The translations under genes and the position numbers were made by a program. A stretch of DNA of 64,000 nt from Thiomicrorhabdus sp041583835 (GTDB lineage Bacteria; Pseudomonadota; Gammaproteobacteria; Thiomicrospirales; Thiomicrospiraceae): NCBI RefSeq assembly GCF_041583835.1, contig NZ_JBFHFC010000011.1:1-64000 (forward strand), read 5' to 3'. Below the pieces are notes generated by a model. It was not told the DNA's origin, did no database searches, and worked only from the letters and a program-made list of their open reading frames with translations. Position 1 is the first letter of the stretch, and every line of letters begins with the position of its first letter. Shown here piece by piece: positions 49,537-58,701 of this stretch.

Positions 49537-50793
49537 TTAGCGTTTCATCGCACTGAACAAGTCGCCGTTGGTTTTGGTTACCTTCATCTGGTCGATCAGG
49601 GTTTCAATAGCCTCGACTTCGTTCATGGATTGTAGGAAGCGACGAAGAATCCAAATGTTCTGTAGTTCTTCCTGAGAAGTCAGCAACTCTTCTTTACGCG
49701 TTCCTGATTTCTCCAGGTTGATCGCAGGGAATACACGTTTCTCTGCAATATTGCGAGAAAGATGAAGTTCCATGTTACCGGTACCTTTGAATTCCTCGAA
49801 GATAACCTCGTCCATTTTAGAGCCCGTATCAACAAGAGCGGTAGCGATAATGGTTAAAGAACCGCCTTCTTCGATGTTACGCGCCGCACCGAAGAAACGC
49901 TTCGGACGGTGCAGGGCGTTGGCGTCGACACCACCGGAAAGGATTTTTCCCGAAGCCGGAGTAACGGTGTTGTAGGCACGTGCCAAACGCGTAATCGAAT
50001 CCAACAGGATAACGACGTCGGTTTTGTGCTCTACAAGACGTTTGGCCTTTTCGATAACCATCTCGGCAACTTGCACGTGACGGGTTGCAGGTTCGTCGAA
50101 TGTCGAAGAAATAACTTCGCCGCGAACGGTACGCTGCATTTCCGTTACCTCTTCAGGACGCTCGTCGATCAAAAGAACGATCAAGTAGCAGTCCGGATAG
50201 TTTTCCGCGATGGATTGTGCCATCTGCTGCAAAATAACGGTTTTACCGGATTTTGGCGGAGCGACGATCAAACCACGCTGACCTTTACCGAAAGGAGCTG
50301 CAATATCGATGATACGAGGTGTAATGTCTTCGGTACTGCCGTTACCGATTTCCATTTTCATGCGCTCTTCAGCATGTAACGGAGTCAGGTTTTCAAAAGC
50401 GATTTTCTTACGGGCGACTTCCGGCTCTTCAAAGTTGATTTTCTCGACTTTTAATAGCGCGAAATAACGTTCGCCTTCTTTTGGCGGACGGATCTTACCT
50501 TGAATGGTATCCCCTTTGCGCAGCCCGAAACGACGGATCTGGCTAGGGGATACATAAAGGTCGTCCGGTCCGGCTAGGTAGGAACCGTCAGCGGTTCTAA
50601 GGAAGCCGAAACCGTCCGGTAGAATTTCTAGAACCCCTTGACCGTAGATATCTTCCCCTTTTTTCGCATGCGCTTTCAGGATGGCAAAAATAATGTCCTG
50701 TTTACGTAAGCGAGCTAGGTTGTCTAAACCCATGCTGGTAGAAAGATCAATCAAAGAGGCGACGGATTGTTGTTTTAAATCTGTTAAGTTCAT
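49537..50793 (-). CDS. rho: Transcription termination factor Rho
   Basis: The 418-residue hexameric RNA helicase has the N-terminal Rho domain (MNLTDLKQQ), the RNA-binding cold-shock fold (GFGFLRT), the Walker A loop APPKSGKT and the DEVIFEEFKGTGNMELHLSR block. It is preceded by trxA on the same strand with 127 bases between, the usual trxA-rho arrangement of gammaproteobacteria. Confidence 0.97.
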   Translation of the reverse strand: MNLTDLKQQSVASLIDLSTSMGLDNLARLRKQDIIFAILKAHAKKGEDIYGQGVLEILPDGFGFLRTADGSYLAGPDDLYVSPSQIRRFGLRKGDTIQGKIRPPKEGERYFALLKVEKINFEEPEVARKKIAFENLTPLHAEERMKMEIGNGSTEDITPRIIDIAAPFGKGQRGLIVAPPKSGKTVILQQMAQSIAENYPDCYLIVLLIDERPEEVTEMQRTVRGEVISSTFDEPATRHVQVAEMVIEKAKRLVEHKTDVVILLDSITRLARAYNTVTPASGKILSGGVDANALHRPKRFFGAARNIEEGGSLTIIATALVDTGSKMDEVIFEEFKGTGNMELHLSRNIAEKRVFPAINLEKSGTRKEELLTSQEELQNIWILRRFLQSMNEVEAIETLIDQMKVTKTNGDLFSAMKR

Positions 50794-50920
50794 ATGTTAA
50801 ATCTGGGTCTTTATTGTGAATAAGGATTATTCAAAGGGGTTAAAGAAGAAGGTAAAAATGGAAAGGAGGTTGAATCGGGAAAATCAGGTGCCTCGATAAA
50901 TTATCGAGACACCGCCAATC

Positions 50921-51235
50921 TTATAGGTTTCCGTCTAGGAAAGCGCAAAGTTGAGATTTTGATAATGCACCCACTTGAGTCGCATCAACTTCACCATTTT
51001 TGAACAACATTAGAGTCGGGATACCACGCACACCGTACTTTGGAGGTGTTGCAGGGTTTTCATCGATGTTTAATTTTGCAACTTTTACTTTCCCGTCGTA
51101 TTCGCCGGAAATTTCATCTAGGATCGGAGCGATCATCTTACAAGGTCCACACCATTCAGCCCAAAAATCGACTAGAACTGGAATGTCGGATTGTAGTACT
51201 TCAGCTTCAAAATTCGCATCGCTGGTTGAAATCAT
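50921..51235 (-). CDS. trxA: Thioredoxin
   Basis: The 104-residue thioredoxin has the WCGPC active site (residues 29-33), the cis-proline motif GIPTLMLF and a FWAEWCGPCK surrounding sequence. AGGAG precedes the start. It reduces protein disulfides in the cytoplasm and is placed upstream of rho as in related bacteria. Confidence 0.96.
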   Translation of the reverse strand: MISTSDANFEAEVLQSDIPVLVDFWAEWCGPCKMIAPILDEISGEYDGKVKVAKLNIDENPATPPKYGVRGIPTLMLFKNGEVDATQVGALSKSQLCAFLDGNL

Positions 51236-51629
51236 ATTTTAACTCCTAAATATATATTTTTATTCTATACGAGTATGCTGATTCATCCCTGTTGCCTTTA
51301 GCCATTCTGGGAGAAGTCAAATTAGATTCGTATGGAAATTATCTGAATCGATGATGGAAGTCCATTTTTTAAATTCGAAATTTAAAAGAGGAATGAGACA
51401 TCCATATAGTGTCTTGAATTTTAGAATTACCTAATTATTACATTAATAGAATTCAAATTGCAAGGCCTGATTTAAGTAAATGTTAATATTTTTTAGGCAT
51501 GATTTTTCGCAATATGGGCTTTGCTTTACCAAAAGGACTTTAAATTAGCGTACGATATTGGCAATTGATTTTTTTGATTAGATTTTGGATGCGATAGGCC
51601 GCTTAAAGCGGTCTAAAATGGCTGGATTT
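51236..51629. other. Divergent intergenic region trxA / uvrD
   Basis: These 394 AT-rich bases hold no believable gene. A dyad CCGCTT-A-AAGCGG lies at 51599-51611 just before the uvrD start. I found no LexA-like CTGT-N8-ACAG box, which would be expected if uvrD were SOS-regulated as in E. coli. Confidence 0.6.
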
Positions 51630-53876
51630 ATGGATATCTCCTATATATTAAATGATTTGAACGATGCCCAGCGTGAAGCGGTTACGGTCGATGATCAACA
51701 CGCCTTGATTTTGGCTGGGGCCGGGAGCGGTAAAACCCGGGTTTTGGTTCACCGTATTGCCTGGTTGATCGAAGTGCTGGGGTTGTCGGCCTACAATATT
51801 TTGGCCGTGACCTTTACCAATAAAGCCTCTAACGAAATGCGCGGCCGTATCGAAGCGTTGATCGGGCAGCAGGCTCAAGGTCTGACGATGGGAACCTTTC
51901 ACGGTATCGCTTATCGTCTTTTACGTCAGCATTATCAAGAAGTCGGTCTGCCGCAGAACTTTCAAATTTTGGATTCGGACGATCAGAAGCGCGTTATCAA
52001 ACGTCTGTTGAAGAGCATGGAGTTGGATGAGGCGCAGTGGCCGCACCGTCAAGTACAGTCCTTTATTAATGGTGAAAAAGAGGAAGGGCGTCGTCCTCAA
52101 CACATTGATCCGGGCCATAACCCGTTTGTGGCAAAGATGGTGCAGATTTATGCGGCCTATGAGGAACAGTGCAAACGTTCCGGTTTGGTCGATTTTGCCG
52201 AGCTGCTTTTGCGTGCCCATGAGCTATGGCTGAAACACCCTCAAGTACTGGCGCACTATCAGGCGCGTTTTAAACACATTTTGGTGGACGAGTTTCAAGA
52301 TACCAACTCGTTGCAGTATGCCTGGTTGCGTGTGCTGGCCGGCGGTTCCGGAAAACTATTCGTGGTCGGTGACGACGACCAGTCGATTTACGGTTGGCGT
52401 GGCGCTAAGGTGGAAAACATTCGCCAGTTCGACGAAGACTTCGCCAATGTGAAGATTGTGCGTCTGGAACAAAATTACCGTTCCACCGGCACTATCCTTA
52501 AGGCAGCCAATGCGTTGATCTCACACAATACCACCCGTATGGGCAAGCAGTTGTGGAGTGCCGGAGAAGAAGGTGCGCCGATTCGTATTTACGAGGCCTT
52601 TAACGAAATGGACGAGGCCAATTATGTCTGCAACCAGGTACAGGCTTGGTGCGAGCAGGGCGGTTCACGTAGCGACGTTGCGGTACTGTACCGTTCCAAT
52701 GCTCAATCACGCGTCATGGAGCAGGGGTTGATGCATGCTCAGATTCCCTATCGGGTCTATGGCGGTTTGCGTTTCTACGATCGAGCCGAGATTAAGGATG
52801 TTTTAAGTTATTTGCGTCTATTGTTGAACCGTGACGACGATGCCGCTTTCGAGCGTGTGTATAACCATCCTCCGCGCGGTATCGGACAGAAAACGGCGGA
52901 CGGCATTCGTGATGTGGCTCGCGATCAGCAGATCTCCATGTGGGAAGCGGCGAAACGTCTTACGGAACAGGGGTTGACGGCGCGAGCCAAAACATCCGTG
53001 AGCGGTTTTATGGATTTGATTGACGACATGGCGCAAAACACAAAAGACCGGGATTTACAGGATCTGGTCATGCACGTGATTTCTCGATCCGGTTTGCAGG
53101 CGCATTTCGAAAAGGATACGTCCGAGCAAGGCCAGAGCCGTCTTGAGAACATCGACGAATTAATCAACGCCGTCAGTCAGTTTAAGGCGTCCAAACCACA
53201 GGAAAGCATTGAGGGTGTGGAAAGTGAAGAACAGGCGAACCAGGCGGCCGCTGGCGTTACCATCGGCGATCAGCCCGTGCATACCGATCCACTGTCCGAG
53301 TTTTTAGCGCAAGCGGCTTTGGAAGCGGGTGAGCAACAGGCGGATGCATGGGAATCATCGGTGCAGTTGATGACGTTGCACGCCGCTAAAGGATTGGAAT
53401 TTCCGTTGGTATTCATGATCGGCGTCGAGGAAGGACTGTTTCCGTCGCAACAGTCGATGGAAGACCCGTCGCGATTGGAAGAGGAACGCCGTTTGGCTTA
53501 TGTTGGCATCACGCGTGCCGAGCAGCAGTTGATTATCACCTTTGCAAACCGTCGACGTCTGCACGGTTCCGAGTTTTATCCGACGCCATCGCGTTTCATT
53601 AAGGAAATTCCGGCCGAATGCGTCGATTTTGTGCGTTTGTCCGGTTCGGTCAGGCCGACCATGGAATCGTCGATGAATGCCAATATCAGTGCGGCGCTGG
53701 CGGCCGAGAATCAGAGCGGTTATCAAATCGGCGATCGCGTCAGGCACGCTAAGTTCGGCGAGGGCATTGTGCTGACGATTCAGGGCAGCGGCGATCATGC
53801 GAGCGTTAACGTGCATTTTGACGACGTCGGTTCCAAGTGGTTGGTAATGGCTTACGCTAAATTGGACAAGTGCTGA
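51630..53876 (+). CDS. uvrD: DNA helicase II (UvrD/PcrA family)
   Basis: The 748-residue superfamily 1 helicase has Walker A AGAGSGKT, motif II VDEFQDTN, motif III GDDDQSIYGWRGA and motif VI YVGITRAEQQL. Start ATG 51630 (MDISYILNDLN) is chosen because E. coli UvrD begins the same way; in-frame starts at 51618 and 51585 would add 4 or 15 residues. The C-terminal Tudor-like tail (GDRVRHAKFGEGIV) that binds RNA polymerase is present. It unwinds DNA in excision and mismatch repair. Confidence 0.95.
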   Translation: MDISYILNDLNDAQREAVTVDDQHALILAGAGSGKTRVLVHRIAWLIEVLGLSAYNILAVTFTNKASNEMRGRIEALIGQQAQGLTMGTFHGIAYRLLRQHYQEVGLPQNFQILDSDDQKRVIKRLLKSMELDEAQWPHRQVQSFINGEKEEGRRPQHIDPGHNPFVAKMVQIYAAYEEQCKRSGLVDFAELLLRAHELWLKHPQVLAHYQARFKHILVDEFQDTNSLQYAWLRVLAGGSGKLFVVGDDDQSIYGWRGAKVENIRQFDEDFANVKIVRLEQNYRSTGTILKAANALISHNTTRMGKQLWSAGEEGAPIRIYEAFNEMDEANYVCNQVQAWCEQGGSRSDVAVLYRSNAQSRVMEQGLMHAQIPYRVYGGLRFYDRAEIKDVLSYLRLLLNRDDDAAFERVYNHPPRGIGQKTADGIRDVARDQQISMWEAAKRLTEQGLTARAKTSVSGFMDLIDDMAQNTKDRDLQDLVMHVISRSGLQAHFEKDTSEQGQSRLENIDELINAVSQFKASKPQESIEGVESEEQANQAAAGVTIGDQPVHTDPLSEFLAQAALEAGEQQADAWESSVQLMTLHAAKGLEFPLVFMIGVEEGLFPSQQSMEDPSRLEEERRLAYVGITRAEQQLIITFANRRRLHGSEFYPTPSRFIKEIPAECVDFVRLSGSVRPTMESSMNANISAALAAENQSGYQIGDRVRHAKFGEGIVLTIQGSGDHASVNVHFDDVGSKWLVMAYAKLDKC

Positions 53877-53884
53877 GTCATGTT

Positions 53885-54505
53885 ATGAGCGATCTTCTGG
53901 AAGTTAATCGCCTCAAAGCCTTCGGTATGTCGGCCGAGGTCAGTTTTAAACTGGCGGCGGAAGAGTGGGTAATTTTGTTCGGGCCGTCGGGAACCGGGAA
54001 ATCGGTTTTATTGCGGGCGTTGGCCGACTTGATCCCGCATAGCGGCGAAGTGAGTCTGGATGCGCAGGCACAGGATTCGATGTGTCCCGAACATTGGCGC
54101 AGACAGGTGATGTATTTTCCGGCCGAAACGGCCTGGTGGCGGGAGACCGTTGAAGAACATTTCGATGTTTTGCCTTCGGAAGAACAGTTGCAATCGATTG
54201 GTTTGCGTGCGGAGCACTTGAAGCGCACTATCAATAGCCTGTCCAGTGGTGAAAAGCAGCGGTTGGCGTTATTACGCGGCTTGCTTTACCTGCCCAAAGT
54301 TCTACTGTTGGACGAAATCACGGCAAACCTCGATCCAGAGAGTACGGCCCAGGTTGAACAGTTACTTCAAGAATATGTGAAAGAACATCGGGCAACGGTA
54401 CTTTGGGTCAGTCACGACGAAATGCAAAGTAAGCGTCTGGCTTCGGACGGCAAACGCTGGAACATCCTTGAATTGTACGAAAGACTGAAGGGAGAAAGCC
54501 GATGA
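53885..54505 (+). CDS. fetA: ABC transporter ATPase (FetA/YbbL-like)
   Basis: The roughly 206-residue ATPase has Walker A GPSGTGKS, the signature LSSGEKQR and Walker B VLLLDEIT. I take ATG 53885; an in-frame GTG at 53870 overlaps the uvrD stop. The 3' end overlaps fetB. FetAB exports iron or relieves oxidative stress in E. coli, and the pair is here translationally coupled. Confidence 0.9.
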   Translation: MSDLLEVNRLKAFGMSAEVSFKLAAEEWVILFGPSGTGKSVLLRALADLIPHSGEVSLDAQAQDSMCPEHWRRQVMYFPAETAWWRETVEEHFDVLPSEEQLQSIGLRAEHLKRTINSLSSGEKQRLALLRGLLYLPKVLLLDEITANLDPESTAQVEQLLQEYVKEHRATVLWVSHDEMQSKRLASDGKRWNILELYERLKGESR

Positions 54506-55296
54506 TTTTTCTAAGTTATGTCGATCTGGCGACCCTTTCTGTTTTGATTATCCTGCTGGGCGGTCTGCTGTGGTTGAACGGTTTCACTCATGTCAAACAA
54601 TTCTGGTGGGCCAACCTGCGTATGGTTGTTCAGTTGCTTTTCATGGGGGTGTGGCTGAGCTGGGTATTCTATGCCGACAATTGGATCTGGGTCGCCCTGG
54701 TTGGTTTGGTGATGTTGATGGCCGCCGCCTACGAAATTGCCAAGCGCCAACATTACAGCTTCAAGGGCGGGTACAGTCTGTGGATCGGATTATTTTCGAT
54801 CTCTCTGACGTCATTGATTCTGCTGGTGGGCGTGTTGACGCTGATCATCGAGCCTCAGCCCTGGTATCAGGCGCAATATGCGATTCCGCTTTTGGGAATG
54901 TTGTTGGGAAACAGCATGACCGCGATTGCCTTGGGAGTCGATAGTCTGACGCGCAATGCCGTACAGTTCAAGCCGCAGATTGAAGCGCAGTTGGCATTAG
55001 GCAAAACCGCTAAACAAGCGATGCAGTTCGTTCGCGAACAGAGTTTGCATACCGCGATGATGCCGGTGATTAATATGTTGGCTGCGGCGGGTATCATTTC
55101 TTTGCCGGGGATGATGACCGGGCAGATTCTAGCCGGAACCGATCCGTCGGAAGCGGTGAAGTATCAGATTATGGTGATGTTTCTAGTGGCGAGTTCGACC
55201 GGTTTCGGAACGTTGATTGCGGTTAATCTGGCGTGTCGTCGACTGTTTGACGGACGTCAGAGGTTAATGCTCGAACAACTCAGTAAAACCCGCTAG
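54502..55296 (+). CDS. fetB: Iron-export ABC transporter permease (FetB/YbbM-like)
   Basis: The 264-residue permease has about seven hydrophobic helices. The segments PLLGMLLGNSMTAIALG and MMPVINMLAAAGIISLPGMMTGQILAG identify the FetB (YbbM) family. It overlaps fetA by ATGA, so both come from one message. It converges with the diguanylate cyclase gene, 24 bases away. Confidence 0.92.
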   Translation: MIFLSYVDLATLSVLIILLGGLLWLNGFTHVKQFWWANLRMVVQLLFMGVWLSWVFYADNWIWVALVGLVMLMAAAYEIAKRQHYSFKGGYSLWIGLFSISLTSLILLVGVLTLIIEPQPWYQAQYAIPLLGMLLGNSMTAIALGVDSLTRNAVQFKPQIEAQLALGKTAKQAMQFVREQSLHTAMMPVINMLAAAGIISLPGMMTGQILAGTDPSEAVKYQIMVMFLVASSTGFGTLIAVNLACRRLFDGRQRLMLEQLSKTR

Positions 55297-55320
55297 CGGA
55301 TTATTCGATCAGTATCGATT

Positions 55321-56604
55321 TTAGCAGCAACCCGGATAATTAAGCATGTCGGGGCTTTGTCTGGTAATGCGGTTTCGCCCTTTGTTTTTAGAAACATAGA
55401 GCGCCAAATCCGCTTTGTGGATTAAGTCGGAAATACCGTTAGCATCTTGCATACAGGCGATCCCGCCGCTGATGGTGATTTTCGGTATGCTCGGAAAAGT
55501 GTGGCGTTCAACTTCGGTTCTTAATTGTTCCGCTTGTTGTATCATGCTGTCGTCATCGACACCTTCCAGTATTACGATGAACTCTTCACCGCCCCAGCGA
55601 CCGATGTGGGCATTATCGGTAAAGCTTCGTTTTAACAGCTCGGCAAATTCCTGTAAGACTTCGTCTCCGACGTGGTGGCCGTAGTTATCGTTAACCTCTT
55701 TAAAATGATCTAAATCAATCAGCATCAGGCACGACATTTTGCCTGTTTTTCGGAAGTCGTCGTATTGAGTTTCAAGTACCTGTTCAATTTTGAGGCGGTT
55801 TGAAAGTTGGGTGAGGGGGTCGGTGGTCGAGAGCTGTTCCAAAATTCTATTCTGTTGAAGTAATTCATTTTGGGTTTCAAGCAGTTCTTGAGTTCGGGAT
55901 TTTACTTGTTGGTCCAGCGTATCGTTGGATTCTTTCAGCTTGCGATAAACATGTTTGAATCGACGTGTTAAAAATACCGAGAACAGCATGCTGATAATGA
56001 TCAGTGCCGTCGCTAAAAAGATGATGGTTTGCATCAGTCGGTCGACTTGATGGTTGGCATGAGCGATCGATTTTTTGATCTCTTCGGCTTGGCTGAGTGA
56101 AAATTCATTGACCTTATCGCTGAAGCGATTCAGTTTTTCGAGCCCTTCGGTTAACAGTCGTTGTTTGGCGGTTTGGCGATCGCCGTTCATGGCGATGTCG
56201 GCAATCTGATTTTGGAGCGGCCCGGTTTCTTTTCCCATAGAGCTGATTTCGTCGAGCCATTCTTGCTCAAGCGGGTTGTTTTTAAGAAGTTGAGCCAATT
56301 TATCTCGGTACTCTGTATAGAATTTGCCATCTTCGTAAAAGCTCATGAGGGCGGCGTCTTTTTCGAAAGGGTCGTCAGCCAGCAAAATCCGTTGAATGTC
56401 TACGGTGCGTTTTTGGCCCGCGATGTGTAGATTCATCAAGTTGTGCTGTTTTTGGTACTGCGTATTGATTACGTCTGAGGCGTTTTTGAGTGTGGTGGTG
56501 GTGATTTCCTGAGCCGTGAAGACAAGGGTGCTGACAAGAATCAAGGTCAACAGAAAGACGACAAAAATGAGTTTGCTTGAACGAAGTTTTATGAGTTCTC
56601 TCAT
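55321..56604 (-). CDS. Membrane-bound diguanylate cyclase (GGDEF)
   Basis: The 427-residue protein has an N-terminal helix (about 13-33), a helical periplasmic sensor region (about 35-185), a second helix (about 188-210), a coiled coil (about 215-255) and a GGDEF domain. The active motif is GGEEF (338-342), intact, so c-di-GMP synthesis is expected. I see no RxxD inhibitory site at the usual position. The ligand of the periplasmic domain is unknown. Confidence 0.92.
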   Translation of the reverse strand: MRELIKLRSSKLIFVVFLLTLILVSTLVFTAQEITTTTLKNASDVINTQYQKQHNLMNLHIAGQKRTVDIQRILLADDPFEKDAALMSFYEDGKFYTEYRDKLAQLLKNNPLEQEWLDEISSMGKETGPLQNQIADIAMNGDRQTAKQRLLTEGLEKLNRFSDKVNEFSLSQAEEIKKSIAHANHQVDRLMQTIIFLATALIIISMLFSVFLTRRFKHVYRKLKESNDTLDQQVKSRTQELLETQNELLQQNRILEQLSTTDPLTQLSNRLKIEQVLETQYDDFRKTGKMSCLMLIDLDHFKEVNDNYGHHVGDEVLQEFAELLKRSFTDNAHIGRWGGEEFIVILEGVDDDSMIQQAEQLRTEVERHTFPSIPKITISGGIACMQDANGISDLIHKADLALYVSKNKGRNRITRQSPDMLNYPGCC

Positions 56605-56811
56605 TTGTCCCCGGCTTCGGATGAAATGTATATTTATCTTATAACTATAGTGGAAATTGGATTCAGGTCAAGCGCCTTGGAACGGAATCGTTATCAATAT
56701 TAATTTCAATTGCTTGAATGCGATCTCGGAATTAAATCGGCACAACTCGGCCTGACATTTGACCGGGTTGTTTGGATATTGAAGTGGTTCTATTGAAGCC
56801 GGGCGTTTCTA

Positions 56812-58590
56812 TCAAACTCCGATCGGATTCAAATAGCGTTCGCGTTTCTTTGGTTTCAGTTTGTCGAGTTCGACCAGAATCAAAGCGTCAATGCAGGCAT
56901 TGAAATCCGGATCGATGCTGAAGTCGATGAATCGACAACCTTTATCGTCCGCCACTTCGGCATATTGTTTGAACAGCGTCGGCACTTTAACGCCTTCCAG
57001 TTCCAACAATGCGTTCAATTTCTTGAAGCTGTCCTTGTACTCGCCGCTGAAAACGTTTGTCGCGATTTCCAGGTTTTCCTTGCGCAGGTTTACCGGGCGT
57101 TTGGCGGCTGCCAGATCCTGGTTGGAACCGAATTGTTGCTGGTAGAAACCGATAATCAGTTCCTGGGCGTTTTGCGGGTAAGCGTCGCTTAAAGAGACCG
57201 GACCGAACAGGTATTTGATTTCGGGATGCTGTGCGACATAAGCGCCGATGCCGTACCAAAGGTAATCCAAGCTGCGTTTCCCCCAGTATCGTGGTTGTAC
57301 GAAACTGCGTCCCAGCTCGATGGCATTCGGCAAGTAGGCTTCGATTTCCGGTTTCAGGTCGAACAGGGTGCTGGTGTAAAGTCCTTGGATGCCGTATTTT
57401 TCGACCAGATTTTTACATTCGCCGATGCGGTAAGCGCCGACAATCTCCAATTCCTCTTCATCCCACAGCACCAAATGACGGTATTGGCTGTCGTATTTAT
57501 CCAAATCCATCGGTGTTCCGGTGCCTTCTTCGACCGAACGGAAAGTGAGTTCGCGCAGTCGGCCGATTTCGTGCATCACCGGCGAGTCGGCTTCGAAATC
57601 GTACAAATAGATTTTTTTGCCGTCCTGAGTCTGGCCTAGCAGTTGAGCCTTTTTAAGCGTCTTTTTCAGTGCTTTGGGATCTACCGGATGGGCAATGGTT
57701 TCCACGGTTTCAAACAGCGGCGTTTTACCCTTTTTGGCGGCTTTGGCTTCCTTGTCCAGTTTATATAGATGCTTGCGGAAGCGGTTGGCCAATGCTTTGG
57801 ATGGCAGATCGAGTTTTGCGACCGCTTTCCACGGAATGGCTTTACCGATGTGGAATTGGATTTCCTGATGATCTTTGTTGAACATTTCCTGAACCAGCAT
57901 TAAGGTTCCCAGTGGTTTGTAAAGTGCCGACAAGCTGTAAAACAGCGCCGAGTTGCGGGCATCGACATAGATCGGCACGATTGGAGAGTTGGATTTTTCC
58001 GCCAGTTTAATGAAACCGGCTTTCCATTTACCGTCACGCACGCCGTTTGGGCGAATGCGCGAGACTTCACCGGCCGGGAAGATAATCACCGCCTCGTCGT
58101 TGTTCAAAGCTTCTAAAATCGCTTTGAACTGAGTTTTGTGAGAGGGTTTTCCGCTGATGTTGTTCACCCCGAGAAACAGAGACTGTAACGGGTCGATGTG
58201 ATTCAGCAGGTCGCTGGCGACGATACGAACATCCGGGCGCACTGTGCGTACCATTTTTAGCAGAGCCAGTCCGTCCAGCGAGCCGATCGGGTGGTTGGCA
58301 ACTAAAATTGCACGGCCTTCCGACGGAATACGGTTTAGAGAACGCGAGCTGACACGGTAGCTGAAGTTGAAATGGTTCAATACCTGATCCAAAAACGCAA
58401 ACCCACGTAGATGTTGGTGGGTCAGTATGAATTGGTTGATTTCGTCTTCGTGGGTCAGGGCTTTAATCAATTTTATGATTAGTTTTCCGCCCTTTTTATT
58501 CGGTAAGTCCGGGAATTTTTCAGTCAGGGCTTTTTCTAGATTCAGCATCGCGTCGTCGTCATCTTCTTGTTGGTTTGATTCACCCTGCAT
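56812..58590 (-). CDS. olsF: Bifunctional acyltransferase fusion (OlsF-like, ornithine lipid synthesis)
   Basis: A 592-residue fusion. The N-terminal half (about 60-290) is a PlsC-type O-acyltransferase with NHPIGSLDG (H-x4-D) and FPAGEVSR. The C-terminal half (about 320-560) is a GNAT-related N-acyltransferase of the OlsB type with ELGRSFVQPRYWG. This order matches OlsF proteins, which make ornithine lipids from ornithine in one protein. Two start codons are possible (58590 and 58548); neither has a strong ribosome-binding site. The assignment of the amino acid substrate is by analogy. Confidence 0.8.
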   Translation of the reverse strand: MQGESNQQEDDDDAMLNLEKALTEKFPDLPNKKGGKLIIKLIKALTHEDEINQFILTHQHLRGFAFLDQVLNHFNFSYRVSSRSLNRIPSEGRAILVANHPIGSLDGLALLKMVRTVRPDVRIVASDLLNHIDPLQSLFLGVNNISGKPSHKTQFKAILEALNNDEAVIIFPAGEVSRIRPNGVRDGKWKAGFIKLAEKSNSPIVPIYVDARNSALFYSLSALYKPLGTLMLVQEMFNKDHQEIQFHIGKAIPWKAVAKLDLPSKALANRFRKHLYKLDKEAKAAKKGKTPLFETVETIAHPVDPKALKKTLKKAQLLGQTQDGKKIYLYDFEADSPVMHEIGRLRELTFRSVEEGTGTPMDLDKYDSQYRHLVLWDEEELEIVGAYRIGECKNLVEKYGIQGLYTSTLFDLKPEIEAYLPNAIELGRSFVQPRYWGKRSLDYLWYGIGAYVAQHPEIKYLFGPVSLSDAYPQNAQELIIGFYQQQFGSNQDLAAAKRPVNLRKENLEIATNVFSGEYKDSFKKLNALLELEGVKVPTLFKQYAEVADDKGCRFIDFSIDPDFNACIDALILVELDKLKPKKRERYLNPIGV

Positions 58591-58701
58591 TATGGTTGCG
58601 GAGTTTGAAGTTAAGATGACATCACAATGATATTTTTTTGACAGGCAAGCAAAGCGCTTATAATTCGTTTAAGTTTAAACAATGACAATTGGCGGAGAAC
58701 C

